Positions 39,932 to 48,619 of a stretch of DNA of 64,000 bases are shown here, piece after piece. The stretch is from Amycolatopsis roodepoortensis (GTDB lineage Bacteria > Actinomycetota > Actinomycetes > Mycobacteriales > Pseudonocardiaceae), in NCBI RefSeq assembly GCF_014873915.1, contig NZ_JADBEJ010000008.1, positions 124,001 to 188,000 on the forward strand, given 5' to 3'. The position numbers were made by a program, and so were the translations under genes. The first letter of the stretch is position 1. Every line of letters starts with the position of its first letter. The notes beneath the pieces were generated by a model. The model was not told where the DNA came from. It made no database searches and saw only the letters and a program-made list of their open reading frames with translations.

Positions 39932-41648
39932 ACACGACGGGAGGGGTCGCCACGCGCGGGAACCGGACGGAACCGCGGGTGAAGGAACCGGCGAGGTTGT
40001 CCGCGAAGCGGCCGGCCGTCAGGGGGTCCCGCACCGACGCGTCGATCGCTACGAGAGCCGGGCAGTCGAGCGCCGCTCGGGCGGCGGCGATGTCCGCGGA
40101 GCGGACCGGGCCGCCGTCGGCGATCGGGAGCCGCGCCGAATTCGCCAGCTCCCAGACCGGCGGCAGCCATTTCTGGTGGCCGGGGCGGCCGTTGGGGAGC
40201 GACGTCGAATGCGCGGCGAACGGGTTCGCGAGGCCGTAACCGTCGCGCAGCCGCATGTCGAGCGGGATCAGCAGGCCGAGCGCGCCCATGCTGTCCGCCG
40301 CGACGGTCACGTACGGCCGGTCCGACGGGTACGCGTACCAGCGCCGGGTCGTGTAGTCCTGGATCAGCACCGCCGGACCTGTCACGCCGCGGATTGCGGC
40401 CAGCGCCGACGGCATCAGCGGGTGGTCGGCATAGTCCTCCGCCAGGACCGGGTGTTCGTGCCCCGTCGACCGCGACCAGAACGCCCGCTCGTCCGTGACG
40501 CCAACAGCGCGCGGAGAATCCGAGTACGCCGGACGGAGCGACGCGGCGGCCACGAACGCCCAGATCCCGACGGCGACCAGAAGTGCCATGGTCACCCTCG
40601 TCACCGGCAGGGCCAGCACCGGCAAGAGCAGGCAGAACAACGCCGGGAGCAGCATGCGCCCGTGCATGAAATCACCGCCCACCCGGATCACGTACAACGC
40701 GAGCAGCACCGCTCCGGCCACCGGAACCGCGGTCAGCACCACGAAGGTTCTGTCCATAGTGGACGAGACCGTGACGACCGCGGCGGCGAGCAGCAGCAAC
40801 GGGAGCCACAGCCAGTACGGCTGGACGAGGTCGGCCAGGTACGCCCATCCGCGAGCCCAGTTCGCCTCCGACGCCTCCTTGACCAGTGCGGTGTTCGGCG
40901 TCAGCAGACCGTAGTAGCCCATCCGGAACACCTGATACGCCAACGGGAGCGCGACCGCCACGGCCATCAGACCCACCGCGCGGCGTCGTCCTGGCCGCGC
41001 GAGGACGAGCAACGCCACCAAGGCGACGGCGCTGAAGAGCGCGAGATCGGGCCGCACCAACGGTCCCAGCCCGGCAACCAGCGCGACCGGCCAGGTGCGC
41101 AGATCGTCCATTGTGGACGCGCGGCGGACGAGCAACCACCAGGTACCGCCCAGCCACAAGGTGATCAGCCCGGTTTCGAGCCCGGACGTCGCGAAGTCGC
41201 GGAACGGCGGCAGCGCGCAGACCACCAGCGCCCCGGCAGGCGCGAGTCCGTGGAACGCCAGCGGCTGGTAGAGCCGCCGCGCGCCGTCCAGGCCGAAGAA
41301 CAACCCTGCGACCGAGAAGACCAGCCCGGTCGCCACGGAGACCCATTCCAGCGGCACCCCCGGGATCAGCCCGAGGACGCTCAGGACGGCCGTCCACAAA
41401 GGACTGGTGTTGGTCTCGACCCGCTCGCCGACGTTGAACACCGGCCCGTTGCCCGCGAGGATCTGACGGACCGTCCGCAGCACGATCAGCCCGTCGTCGC
41501 TCATCCAGCGGCGGCGCCAGGCCAGCTCGGCGTAGACCATCAGCACCAGGCCGAACCCGAACCACGTCCAGGTCGACGACCTCAGGTACCAGGCGCGCGA
41601 AGGCCAGCCGGGCGTGCTCTCACCCGTGGTCGCGTTCGTCTGCGTCAT
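39921..41648 (-). CDS. GT-C membrane glycosyltransferase, AftB/ZomB-like
   Basis: The 575-residue protein has about 10-11 membrane helices in the first 400 residues and a ~180-residue C-terminal extracytoplasmic domain. The MSDDGLIVLRTVRQILAGNGPVFNVGERVETNTSPLW region (residues ~49-85) holds the acidic pair and matches mycobacterial AftB, which adds terminal beta-1,2-arabinofuranose to arabinogalactan from decaprenyl-phosphoarabinose. Database entries for this group are also named ZomB. A role in arabinan capping is inferred from similarity recalled from memory. Two GTCC-N5-GGAC palindromes and a third nearby lie in the gene. Its stop codon falls within a 21-bp repeat. Confidence 0.7.
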   Translation of the reverse strand: MTQTNATTGESTPGWPSRAWYLRSSTWTWFGFGLVLMVYAELAWRRRWMSDDGLIVLRTVRQILAGNGPVFNVGERVETNTSPLWTAVLSVLGLIPGVPLEWVSVATGLVFSVAGLFFGLDGARRLYQPLAFHGLAPAGALVVCALPPFRDFATSGLETGLITLWLGGTWWLLVRRASTMDDLRTWPVALVAGLGPLVRPDLALFSAVALVALLVLARPGRRRAVGLMAVAVALPLAYQVFRMGYYGLLTPNTALVKEASEANWARGWAYLADLVQPYWLWLPLLLLAAAVVTVSSTMDRTFVVLTAVPVAGAVLLALYVIRVGGDFMHGRMLLPALFCLLLPVLALPVTRVTMALLVAVGIWAFVAAASLRPAYSDSPRAVGVTDERAFWSRSTGHEHPVLAEDYADHPLMPSALAAIRGVTGPAVLIQDYTTRRWYAYPSDRPYVTVAADSMGALGLLIPLDMRLRDGYGLANPFAAHSTSLPNGRPGHQKWLPPVWELANSARLPIADGGPVRSADIAAARAALDCPALVAIDASVRDPLTAGRFADNLAGSFTRGSVRFPRVATPPVVCAP

Positions 41649-41701
41649 GGCCCCGCCCGGCTCGGTTGCGTGCGCAGCAGATCAGGCCCGCGGCCCGCGA
41701 G

Positions 41702-42319
41702 TCAAACCGCGCGGACGGACAGGCAGGACTGTGGCCATTTCCTCCCTTCCATGGTCAGCCGCGCGGTGACCTCGAAGCCCGCCTGCCCGAGCAGGTCCGC
41801 GACCTGGCCGGGGTCCAGCAGGTAGGCGTCGTAGGTGACCGGGTGGCCATACGCCGTCTCCGGGCTCAGCCGCTCGTCACCGACGTGGAACCCGAGCAGC
41901 AGACGACCACCGGGCGCGAGCGTGCGACGGAACTCCGCGAACAGCGCCGGGAGCTCCTCCGGCGGCAGGTGGAAGATCGACCACCAGGCGACGAGACCAC
42001 CCAACGACCCGTCCGGGAAATCCAGGGCGGTCATCGAGCCGACCGAAAACCGCTGGTCAGGGTGTTGACGACGGGCGACCTCGACCATTTTCGGCGACAA
42101 GTCGACACCGGTGACGTCGACGCCGAGCGACGCCAGGTGGGCGGTGACGTGGCCGGGACCGCAGCCGACGTCGACGACCGGGCCGCGCACCTGCTCGGCG
42201 AAGGCGGCGAGCATCGCGCGGCTGATCGGCTCCTGGTCGAAGAGCGGCTTGATCCGCGCCGCGTAGTCCTCGGCGACGGTGTCGTAGGACTCGCGGGTGG
42301 CGTCGAGATGGGAAGTCAC
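41702..42319 (-). CDS. SAM-dependent methyltransferase, class I
   Basis: From GTG 42319 the product has 205 residues with SAM motif I VVDVGCGPGHV near 47-57, and the ALDFPDGSLGGLVAWWSIFHLP segment (motifs II-III). The type resembles ubiquinone/menaquinone-like or small-molecule methyltransferases; substrate unknown. The start fits the -10 box at 42328-42333; an upstream in-frame ATG (42340) would overlap that box. Confidence 0.82.
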   Translation of the reverse strand: MTSHLDATRESYDTVAEDYAARIKPLFDQEPISRAMLAAFAEQVRGPVVDVGCGPGHVTAHLASLGVDVTGVDLSPKMVEVARRQHPDQRFSVGSMTALDFPDGSLGGLVAWWSIFHLPPEELPALFAEFRRTLAPGGRLLLGFHVGDERLSPETAYGHPVTYDAYLLDPGQVADLLGQAGFEVTARLTMEGRKWPQSCLSVRAV

Positions 42320-42327
42320 GGTGAGCG

Positions 42328-42333
42328 ACGTTA
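42328..42333 (-). promoter_or_regulatory. -10 box of methyltransferase gene
   Basis: TAACGT on the minus strand ends eight bases before GTG 42319. Confidence 0.4.
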
Positions 42334-42392
42334 GCGGCACCCACCGACAATTCGCGCCGACGAACGCGCGTCAAGACGGGTGCGAACGGACA

Positions 42393-42476
42393 ACACGCGT
42401 GATTGGAGGCGTGACTCGCGTGATTGGGGGCGCAACTCGCGTGATTGGGGGCGTGACTCGCGTGGTTGGAGGGCGA
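42393..42476. repeat. 21-bp repeat cluster 3, four units
   Basis: Four contiguous 21-base units start at 42393, 42414, 42435 and 42456; the last ends at 42476, directly before the stop codon (42477-42479) of the minus-strand SdrD-like gene. The consensus is AC(A/T)CGCGTGATTGGGGGCGT. Confidence 0.85.
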
Positions 42477-44087
42477 TCACGGGTCGAGCAGGCCGGCGTC
42501 CCTGGTCAGGTCTTCCGGCGAGGCGGGCGAGGCCGCCGGCGTGCAGCCGGTCGCGGGGTCCGCCGCCGAATCGGTGCCGTTGTAGTGCGCGGCGCCGGAG
42601 CGGGTCAGCTGACGTGAGCCGACGTCGAAGCACACCTGGTACGAGCCCGGGATCACCCGTTCGAAGGCGTATCGCCCGTCCGGGCCGGTCACGGTGGAGC
42701 CGACCTCTTTGCCGGAAGCGTCCTTCAGGGTCACCTTCACGTCCGGGACGCCGAGTTCGTCGCGGCTCTGGAGACCGTCCTTGTCCTTGTCCAGCCACAC
42801 GAAGTCGCCCAGCCTGCTCAGCGGCGCGACGAGACCCGCGGAGAGCGTCAGGTCCTGCCGCTTGCGAGGGCCGACGGTGGTGGTCGCGGTGCAGCCGGTC
42901 GCCGGGTCGGCGTCCGAATCCTTCGTGTCGTCGCCTGTGTCCTTCGCCGTGTACGTGAACGGAAGTCCGGCGATGTCGAAGCAGACCTGGTAAATGCCGT
43001 CTTTCAGCTTGGCGAAGCGGTATTTGCCGCCGGCGTCGGTGGCGACCGTCCCGAGCGCCTTGCCCGACGCGTCCTTCAAAGTCGCCTTCACGCCTTGAAC
43101 GCCCGGCTCCCCGGCGTCCTGCAACCCGTTCCGGTCGAGGTCGTTCCAGACGAACTCGCCGATCTCGTCGATCGCGGGCGGCGGGGTGACCTTGATGGTG
43201 GTGGTCGCCGTCTTCTTCGGCAGAGTCCCGCTGGAGACGGTCACGGTGCTGACGTGGCCGTTGTCCGCCTCGGTGACGTTCTTGTGGTCGCAGGTGACGG
43301 TCGCCGACTTGCCCGCTTCGAGGGTCGCGATCGGGGCGGGGTTCGCGTCGCAGTACGGGTCTTCGACCTTGATGGCGGTCAGCGTCGTGGTGCCGTCGTT
43401 GGTGACGGTGAACCGGTAGTTCGCGGTGGTACCCGCCTCCAGGGTGGCCGTGGCACCCCAGGCGCCGCTCGCCGGATCCCGCACCTCCGCCTTCGCCGAG
43501 AACGAGTCGACCCGCAGGTGGACGCAGTCCCACATGACCCAGTTGCGGTCGGTGGCGGCGAAGAACTTCACCGAACCGGCCGACTGCGGGGCGATCGACG
43601 GTGGGAAATCCTGCCGGGCCAGTTCGCCGTCGGCCTCGACGGCGTGCACGACCTTGAGCTTGTTCTCGAGGACGACCTTGCCGGACCCGTTGTAGAACCG
43701 CAGCCCCGTCTCCTGGACGGCGTCCGCGCGCTGGACGTTCGTGCCGGTCCAATCGGTCAGGGTGTAGACGCCGCCGGGCACGAACTTCATCGCCGCGTAG
43801 GCGGTGCTGATCATCTTGTCCGGGGTCGAGATCAGGGCGTATTTGCCCCCGTCGGACTGATATCCGCTGGCCGTCGACAGCCGGGGCTGCTTGCTCCTCG
43901 GCGTGCCGGGAGGCACCGGGGCGGCCGGGTTGAACGTGTACCCGGCGGGTGGGCTGCCCTGCTCGACGCTCGGATTCGGCGCGACGCCGCCGGTGCAGCC
44001 GGACGGGACGGTCGCCGCCTGCGCGTACGAAGGGACGAAGCCGGAGACGAGCGCGCCCGCCACCATCACCACCATTGCCCGTTTCAC
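42477..44087 (-). CDS. Secreted protein with two SdrD-B-like domains
   Basis: The 536-residue precursor has a Sec signal peptide (MKRAMVVMVAGALVSGF, cleavage near AQA, residue 24). Residues ~25-200 form a lectin/carbohydrate-binding-like beta domain, ~200-305 a DUF11-type repeat, and ~310-410 and ~415-520 two SdrD B-like prealbumin domains, each opening with (E/D)FVW(N/L)D and closing with YQVCFD. No LPxTG or other sorting signal is present at the C-terminus, so it should be released or held non-covalently. Its stop abuts a 21-bp repeat cluster. It follows phoX in the same direction but is separated by a hairpin. Confidence 0.8.
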   Translation of the reverse strand: MKRAMVVMVAGALVSGFVPSYAQAATVPSGCTGGVAPNPSVEQGSPPAGYTFNPAAPVPPGTPRSKQPRLSTASGYQSDGGKYALISTPDKMISTAYAAMKFVPGGVYTLTDWTGTNVQRADAVQETGLRFYNGSGKVVLENKLKVVHAVEADGELARQDFPPSIAPQSAGSVKFFAATDRNWVMWDCVHLRVDSFSAKAEVRDPASGAWGATATLEAGTTANYRFTVTNDGTTTLTAIKVEDPYCDANPAPIATLEAGKSATVTCDHKNVTEADNGHVSTVTVSSGTLPKKTATTTIKVTPPPAIDEIGEFVWNDLDRNGLQDAGEPGVQGVKATLKDASGKALGTVATDAGGKYRFAKLKDGIYQVCFDIAGLPFTYTAKDTGDDTKDSDADPATGCTATTTVGPRKRQDLTLSAGLVAPLSRLGDFVWLDKDKDGLQSRDELGVPDVKVTLKDASGKEVGSTVTGPDGRYAFERVIPGSYQVCFDVGSRQLTRSGAAHYNGTDSAADPATGCTPAASPASPEDLTRDAGLLDP

Positions 44088-44139
44088 AGGGCTGAAGCTA
44101 ATGAGCGCGACCGGCTTCCGTCATCACCGAACGGTGTCG

Positions 44140-44194
44140 TCCGGCGCCCCGATCAGGCAGAACAAGTCTCGCCGAGAGTGATCGGGGCGCCGGA
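44140..44194 (-). terminator. Hairpin after first phoX
   Basis: Perfect 16-base arms (44140-44155 and 44179-44194, TCCGGCGCCCCGATCA and complement) with a 23-base loop start six bases after the phoX stop codon. Confidence 0.6.
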
Positions 44195-44199
44195 AGCCA

Positions 44200-46302
44200 C
44201 TACTTGACGCCGATGCGGCCGACCTGGCCCCAGCGGCCCTTCTTCCACACCGACACGATCGACGGACGCGGCTGCGAAGTGCCGCCGTCCGGCCAGTGCG
44301 ACACCGGGCTGCCGGAGTTCGGCGCGTCCTCACCGGGGTGCTGGACCGCGACGAGCACCAGGTGATCGGTCACGACCGGGCCGCAGGCCTCTCCGCCGTT
44401 CGGCACGGTGAGGAACTGCTTGACCTGACCGCGCTGAGGCCCGGTGACCGGTACCGAGAAAAGGCCGTCGTTCGAGCCGAGCGCGTTGCCGTCGGTGGAG
44501 ATCCACAGGTTGCCGTGCCGGTCGAACGCGACGTTGTCCGGGCAGGAGATCGGGCTGACCTGGTCCTTCGGGAAACCGCCGAAGTAGGTATCGGCCGTCT
44601 TCGGGTCACCGCAGACGAGCAGGAGCCGCCAAGAGAACTTCGTCGACGCGGCGTCGCCGCCGTTCTCTTCCCACTCGAGGATGTGACCGTTGCGGTTGTT
44701 CGGCCGCGGGTTCGCCTCGTCGACGTTCGCCTTGCCGGCGGGGCCACGCTGGCTGTTGTTGGTCAGCGCCGCGTAGATTCGGCCGTTGACCGGGTTCGGC
44801 TCGATGTCCTCGGGCCGGTCCATCTTGGTCGGCTGGACCTTGTCCGCCGCTTCGCGGGTGAAGATGTAGACCTCTTCGGCGGTGAAACCGTCCACAAAGG
44901 ACTTGTCACCGGCGGCCAGCGGGATCCACTCGCCGACACCGTCGAATTCGCCGTCCGCCGGGAGCTTCCCGGTGCCGTCGATCTCGGCGGCCGGGCTGTC
45001 ACCGGTGAAGCGGCCGACGTACAGGGTGCCGTCGTCGAGCAGCGCCGAGTTGTGGCGGCGCGCGTGCGCGCTCTTGCCCGGCTTGTACTTGCCCTTGGAG
45101 ACGAACTTGTAGATGTACTCGAACCGCTCGTCGTCACCCGAGTAGACGGCGACGCGGCCGTCCTTGGTGATCTTGATGTTCGCGGCCTCGTGCTTGAACC
45201 GGCCGAGCGCGGTGTGCTTGATCGGCGTCGAGTTCGGGTCGTTCGGGTCGATCTCGACGACCCAGCCGAAGCGGTTGGCCTCGTTGGGCTCCTGCGCGAG
45301 GTCCCAGCGCTTGTCGAACCGCTCCCACTTACGGGTGCTTTCGGTGCCGGAGAAGCCGTACCGCTTCAGCCGCGCGGCGGCGACCGGGTCGGTGACGCTC
45401 GCCGCGTTGGCGAAGTACTGGTTGACGTTCTCCTCACCGGAAAGCACGGTGCCCCAAGGGGTCACGCCGCCGGCGCAGTTGTTCTGCGTGCCGAAGACCT
45501 TGCGGCCGGTCGGGTCCGCGGAGGTCTTGAGGTACTTCGAACCAGCGGCCGGGCCGCGCACCTCGAACGGGGTGTTCAGCGTGATGCGGCGGTTGAACGG
45601 GCTCGGCGTCACACGCAGGGCGCCACCGATCGGGTCGCGGAGGGCCTGGACGACCGAAAGGCCGTGCGCGGCCCACGCGATCTTGACCTGCTCCTCGGTC
45701 GGGTTCTTCGGGTCGTACTGGTCGACCGGGAACATGTGGACCTCGGTGGTGTACTCGTGGTTCACCACCATGAGGTTGCGGATGCCCAGCGGGTCCTGCG
45801 GGATCAGGCCGACGAAGTCGCAGTTGTAGCCGAACTGCTTCGCCTGCGCGGCCGCGGTCTGCTTGGTGAAGTCGAACTTCGGCGCGCCCCACTCGACGGC
45901 GTCGCCCCAGCCGATGACGACGCGCTGCTCGTAACCCTCGGGGATGGTGACCGCGTCGAGCGTGTTCGGCGGCACCGCTTCGAAATCGGTGCCCGGCACC
46001 GGACGGCCGGGGCGGCCCGGTTTCCCGTGGCCCGCGGCGGAAACGTCAGCCGGGGTCTCGGCGGCGGCTGTGCCGGACAGCGCGGCGAAACCACCGGCGG
46101 CCGCGGCCATCACGGCGCTCGCCTTCAGCGCGCCACGGCGGGACAGCATGTTCTTGACGACGTCGCCGAAGTACTCGTTGTCCGACGTGTTCGGCTCGGG
46201 GTGGGCGCACGCGTTGCCGCAGCGGTACTCGCAGGTGACCGCGGAGCGGCCACCGGGGTGGGAGGTGATCAACGGCAGCAGCCGCTGAGGCTCGAAGGAC
46301 AC
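44200..46302 (-). CDS. PhoX-family alkaline phosphatase, copy 1
   Basis: From GTG 46302 (after GGAGG) the 700-residue protein has the PhoX N-terminus with CEYRCGNACAHPEPNTSDN, then a Tat signal near residues 53-82 (SRRGALKASAVMAAAAGG, ending TAAAE). The mature part is the DUF839 beta-propeller with the NNCAGGVTPWGT, SGEENVNQYF and CPDNVAFD motifs. PhoX enzymes use calcium and iron to release phosphate from many monoesters outside the cell. The protein is clearly paralogous to the next gene. Only 178 bases separate the two, enough for its own promoter. Confidence 0.93.
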   Translation of the reverse strand: MSFEPQRLLPLITSHPGGRSAVTCEYRCGNACAHPEPNTSDNEYFGDVVKNMLSRRGALKASAVMAAAAGGFAALSGTAAAETPADVSAAGHGKPGRPGRPVPGTDFEAVPPNTLDAVTIPEGYEQRVVIGWGDAVEWGAPKFDFTKQTAAAQAKQFGYNCDFVGLIPQDPLGIRNLMVVNHEYTTEVHMFPVDQYDPKNPTEEQVKIAWAAHGLSVVQALRDPIGGALRVTPSPFNRRITLNTPFEVRGPAAGSKYLKTSADPTGRKVFGTQNNCAGGVTPWGTVLSGEENVNQYFANAASVTDPVAAARLKRYGFSGTESTRKWERFDKRWDLAQEPNEANRFGWVVEIDPNDPNSTPIKHTALGRFKHEAANIKITKDGRVAVYSGDDERFEYIYKFVSKGKYKPGKSAHARRHNSALLDDGTLYVGRFTGDSPAAEIDGTGKLPADGEFDGVGEWIPLAAGDKSFVDGFTAEEVYIFTREAADKVQPTKMDRPEDIEPNPVNGRIYAALTNNSQRGPAGKANVDEANPRPNNRNGHILEWEENGGDAASTKFSWRLLLVCGDPKTADTYFGGFPKDQVSPISCPDNVAFDRHGNLWISTDGNALGSNDGLFSVPVTGPQRGQVKQFLTVPNGGEACGPVVTDHLVLVAVQHPGEDAPNSGSPVSHWPDGGTSQPRPSIVSVWKKGRWGQVGRIGVK

Positions 46303-46480
46303 AGGGCCTCCATGGTCGCGGTGGGTACACGTAGTCCAGTCGGGGGAACGTCGTGACGGTAAGCGACCAAAACGATCCAGCTCTGGCCAGAAGATGAACA
46401 GCGCGCGAACGAGCGATGGCGCGCTGCCGGACCGGCCGCGCGCCATCGACGAAAAGTACAGCTAGATCGTTGGTTTTCGA

Positions 46481-48523
46481 CTAAGAACCGATATCCGCCA
46501 GGCCATGCCTGCCGGGTTTCCACACCGCCACCACGGAGGGGCGAGGCTGGGTTTCCCCGCCGTCCGGCCAATGGGAGGCCGGTTTGTCGGCGTTCGCGCC
46601 GTCCACTTCACCCGGATGCTGGACACAGACCGTGACGATCTTCCGCTCGACGATCGGCCCGCAGGTCTCCGCGCCGCGGGGCACGGTGAGGAACAGCTTG
46701 AGCTCCCCGCGGTTGCGGCCCTCCAACGGCACGGAGTAGAGGCCGTCGTTGATGCCGAGCGCGCCCGCCGAGTCGGTGGAGATCCAGAGGTTGCCGTGCC
46801 GGTCGAAGGCCACGTTGTCCGGGCTGGAGATCGGTGAGACCTGGTCCTTGGGGAAGCCGGCGAAGTAGGTGTCCGGCGAGGCCGGGTCTCCGCACACCAG
46901 GAACAACCGCCAGCTGAAGGTGAGCGCGAGCGCGTCGCCGCGACGCTCTTCGAGTTCCAGCACCTGGCCGTGCTTGTTGTTCAGCCTCGGGTTGGGCTCG
47001 GTGGCGCCTTCCTTGCCGGGGTTGCCGCGCTCGACGTTGTTGCTCAGCGCGCAGTAGATCCGGCCGGTGTACGGATGGGCCTGGATGTCCTCGGGGCGGT
47101 CCATCTTGGTGGCGCCCACCTTGTCGGCCGCCTCGCGGGTGAAGACGTAGACCTCTTCGGCGGTCATTCCGTCCACAAAGGACTTGTCACCGGACGCCAG
47201 CGGGATCCACTCGCCGCCGCCGTCGAATTCGCCGTCACTGGGCAGTTTCCCGGTGCCGTCGATCTCGGCGGGCGGGCTGTCGCCGGTGAACCGGCCGACG
47301 TACAGCGTGCCGTCGTCGAGCAGGGTCATGTTGTGGCGCCGGGCGTGCGCGCTGTTCCCCGGCTTCATCCGGCCCTTCGAGATGAACTTGTAGATGTACT
47401 CGAAGCGCTCGTCGTCACCGGAGTAAGCGACCACGCGGCCGTCCTTGGCGACGCGGATGTTGGCCGTCTCGTGCTTGAAGCGGCCCAGATGCGTGTGCTT
47501 GACCGGGGTGCTGTCCGGGTCGTGCGGATCCAGCTCGATCACCCAGCCGAAACGGTGTGCCTCGTTCGGCTCCCTCGCGATGTCCCAGCGCGCGTCGAAC
47601 CGCTCCCACTTGCGGGTGGTCGCGGTGCCCCGGATGCCGTAGCGCGCGTAGCGCTGCCGCTTGACCGGATCGGCCACGGTGTCCGCGTTCCCGAAGTACT
47701 GGTTGATGTTCTCCTCGCCGGACAGGATCGTGCCCCACGGCGTGACGCCGCCCGCGCAGTTGTTCATCGTGCCCAGCACCACCGTGCCGGTGGGGTCGGC
47801 GGCGGTCTTCAGCAGGTCGCTGCCCGCGGCCGGGCCCGTGACCTTGAACGGCGTGTGCAGCGTGATCCGCCGGTTGTAGCGGGACATCTTCGGCCGCAGG
47901 TGCCCGGTGTCGCGTCCGCGCGACACCTGGACGACGGTCAGCCCGTGGGCCGCCCACGCGATCTTGACCTGTTCCTCGGTCGGGTTGTTCCGGTCGTAAC
48001 CGCGGAACATGAACTCTTCCGAGGTGTACTCGTGGTTCGTGACCAGGAGCGCGGAGAGGCCCCAGTGGTCGAGCGGCAGGAGCGCGGCGAAGTCGCAGTT
48101 GTAGCCGAACTGCTTCGCCTGCGCCTCGGCGGTCTGGTGGTCGAAGTCGAACTCCGGCGCGCCGGGCAGCACCGCGTCACCCCAGCGGATCACGATGCCC
48201 TGCTCGTAGCCCTCGGGCACCACGACGGCGTCGAGCGTGTTCGGCTGGACCCGCTCGTAGTCCGTGCCGGGTGGCGGTTTCGGCCGTCCCTCGGGGGCGG
48301 CGGACGCGGGCGCGGCGAGCGCGAGCGGCGTCCCGGCGGCCAGCGCGACGACGGCGGTCGCCTTCAACGCGCCACGGCGGCTCACCGCGCCGAGCACGTC
48401 GGCGAAGGTGGGATTGTCCGAGGTGTTCGACGCGTCGTGGAAGCACGCGTCGCCACAGCGGTAGGTACAGGTCACTGACGCCCGGCTTGGTGAGTGGCCG
48501 GCCAGCAACGGAAGGAATTTCAC
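46481..48523 (-). CDS. PhoX-family alkaline phosphatase, copy 2
   Basis: From GTG 48523 (GAGG five bases upstream) the product has 680 residues. It has the same order as copy 1: CTYRCGDACFHDASNTSDN, Tat signal SRRGALKATAVVALAAG ending ASA near residue 76, then the propeller with NNCAGGVTPWGT and SGEENINQYF. It ends at DIGS, a little shorter than copy 1. The two differ along their length, so the duplication is old. A terminator for the MFS gene lies just upstream. A GTTCACC-N4-GTTCCGC sequence at 48602 is a faint PHO-box candidate. Confidence 0.93.
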   Translation of the reverse strand: MKFLPLLAGHSPSRASVTCTYRCGDACFHDASNTSDNPTFADVLGAVSRRGALKATAVVALAAGTPLALAAPASAAPEGRPKPPPGTDYERVQPNTLDAVVVPEGYEQGIVIRWGDAVLPGAPEFDFDHQTAEAQAKQFGYNCDFAALLPLDHWGLSALLVTNHEYTSEEFMFRGYDRNNPTEEQVKIAWAAHGLTVVQVSRGRDTGHLRPKMSRYNRRITLHTPFKVTGPAAGSDLLKTAADPTGTVVLGTMNNCAGGVTPWGTILSGEENINQYFGNADTVADPVKRQRYARYGIRGTATTRKWERFDARWDIAREPNEAHRFGWVIELDPHDPDSTPVKHTHLGRFKHETANIRVAKDGRVVAYSGDDERFEYIYKFISKGRMKPGNSAHARRHNMTLLDDGTLYVGRFTGDSPPAEIDGTGKLPSDGEFDGGGEWIPLASGDKSFVDGMTAEEVYVFTREAADKVGATKMDRPEDIQAHPYTGRIYCALSNNVERGNPGKEGATEPNPRLNNKHGQVLELEERRGDALALTFSWRLFLVCGDPASPDTYFAGFPKDQVSPISSPDNVAFDRHGNLWISTDSAGALGINDGLYSVPLEGRNRGELKLFLTVPRGAETCGPIVERKIVTVCVQHPGEVDGANADKPASHWPDGGETQPRPSVVAVWKPGRHGLADIGS

Positions 48524-48564
48524 GCGGACCTCGCATCTGCAGTTCGGGAGGTCGACGCTAAGGC

Positions 48565-48601
48565 ACCGGACCGACGAGGGGAAACCCCTCGTTGGTCCGG
48601 T
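48565..48601 (-). terminator. Hairpin between MFS gene and phoX copy 2
   Basis: ACCGGACC(G)ACGAGGGG and CCCCTCGT(T)GGTCCGGT form a long stem with one G-T pair around AAA (48565-48601). Confidence 0.6.
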
Positions 48602-48619
48602 GTTCACCCTTTGTTCCGC

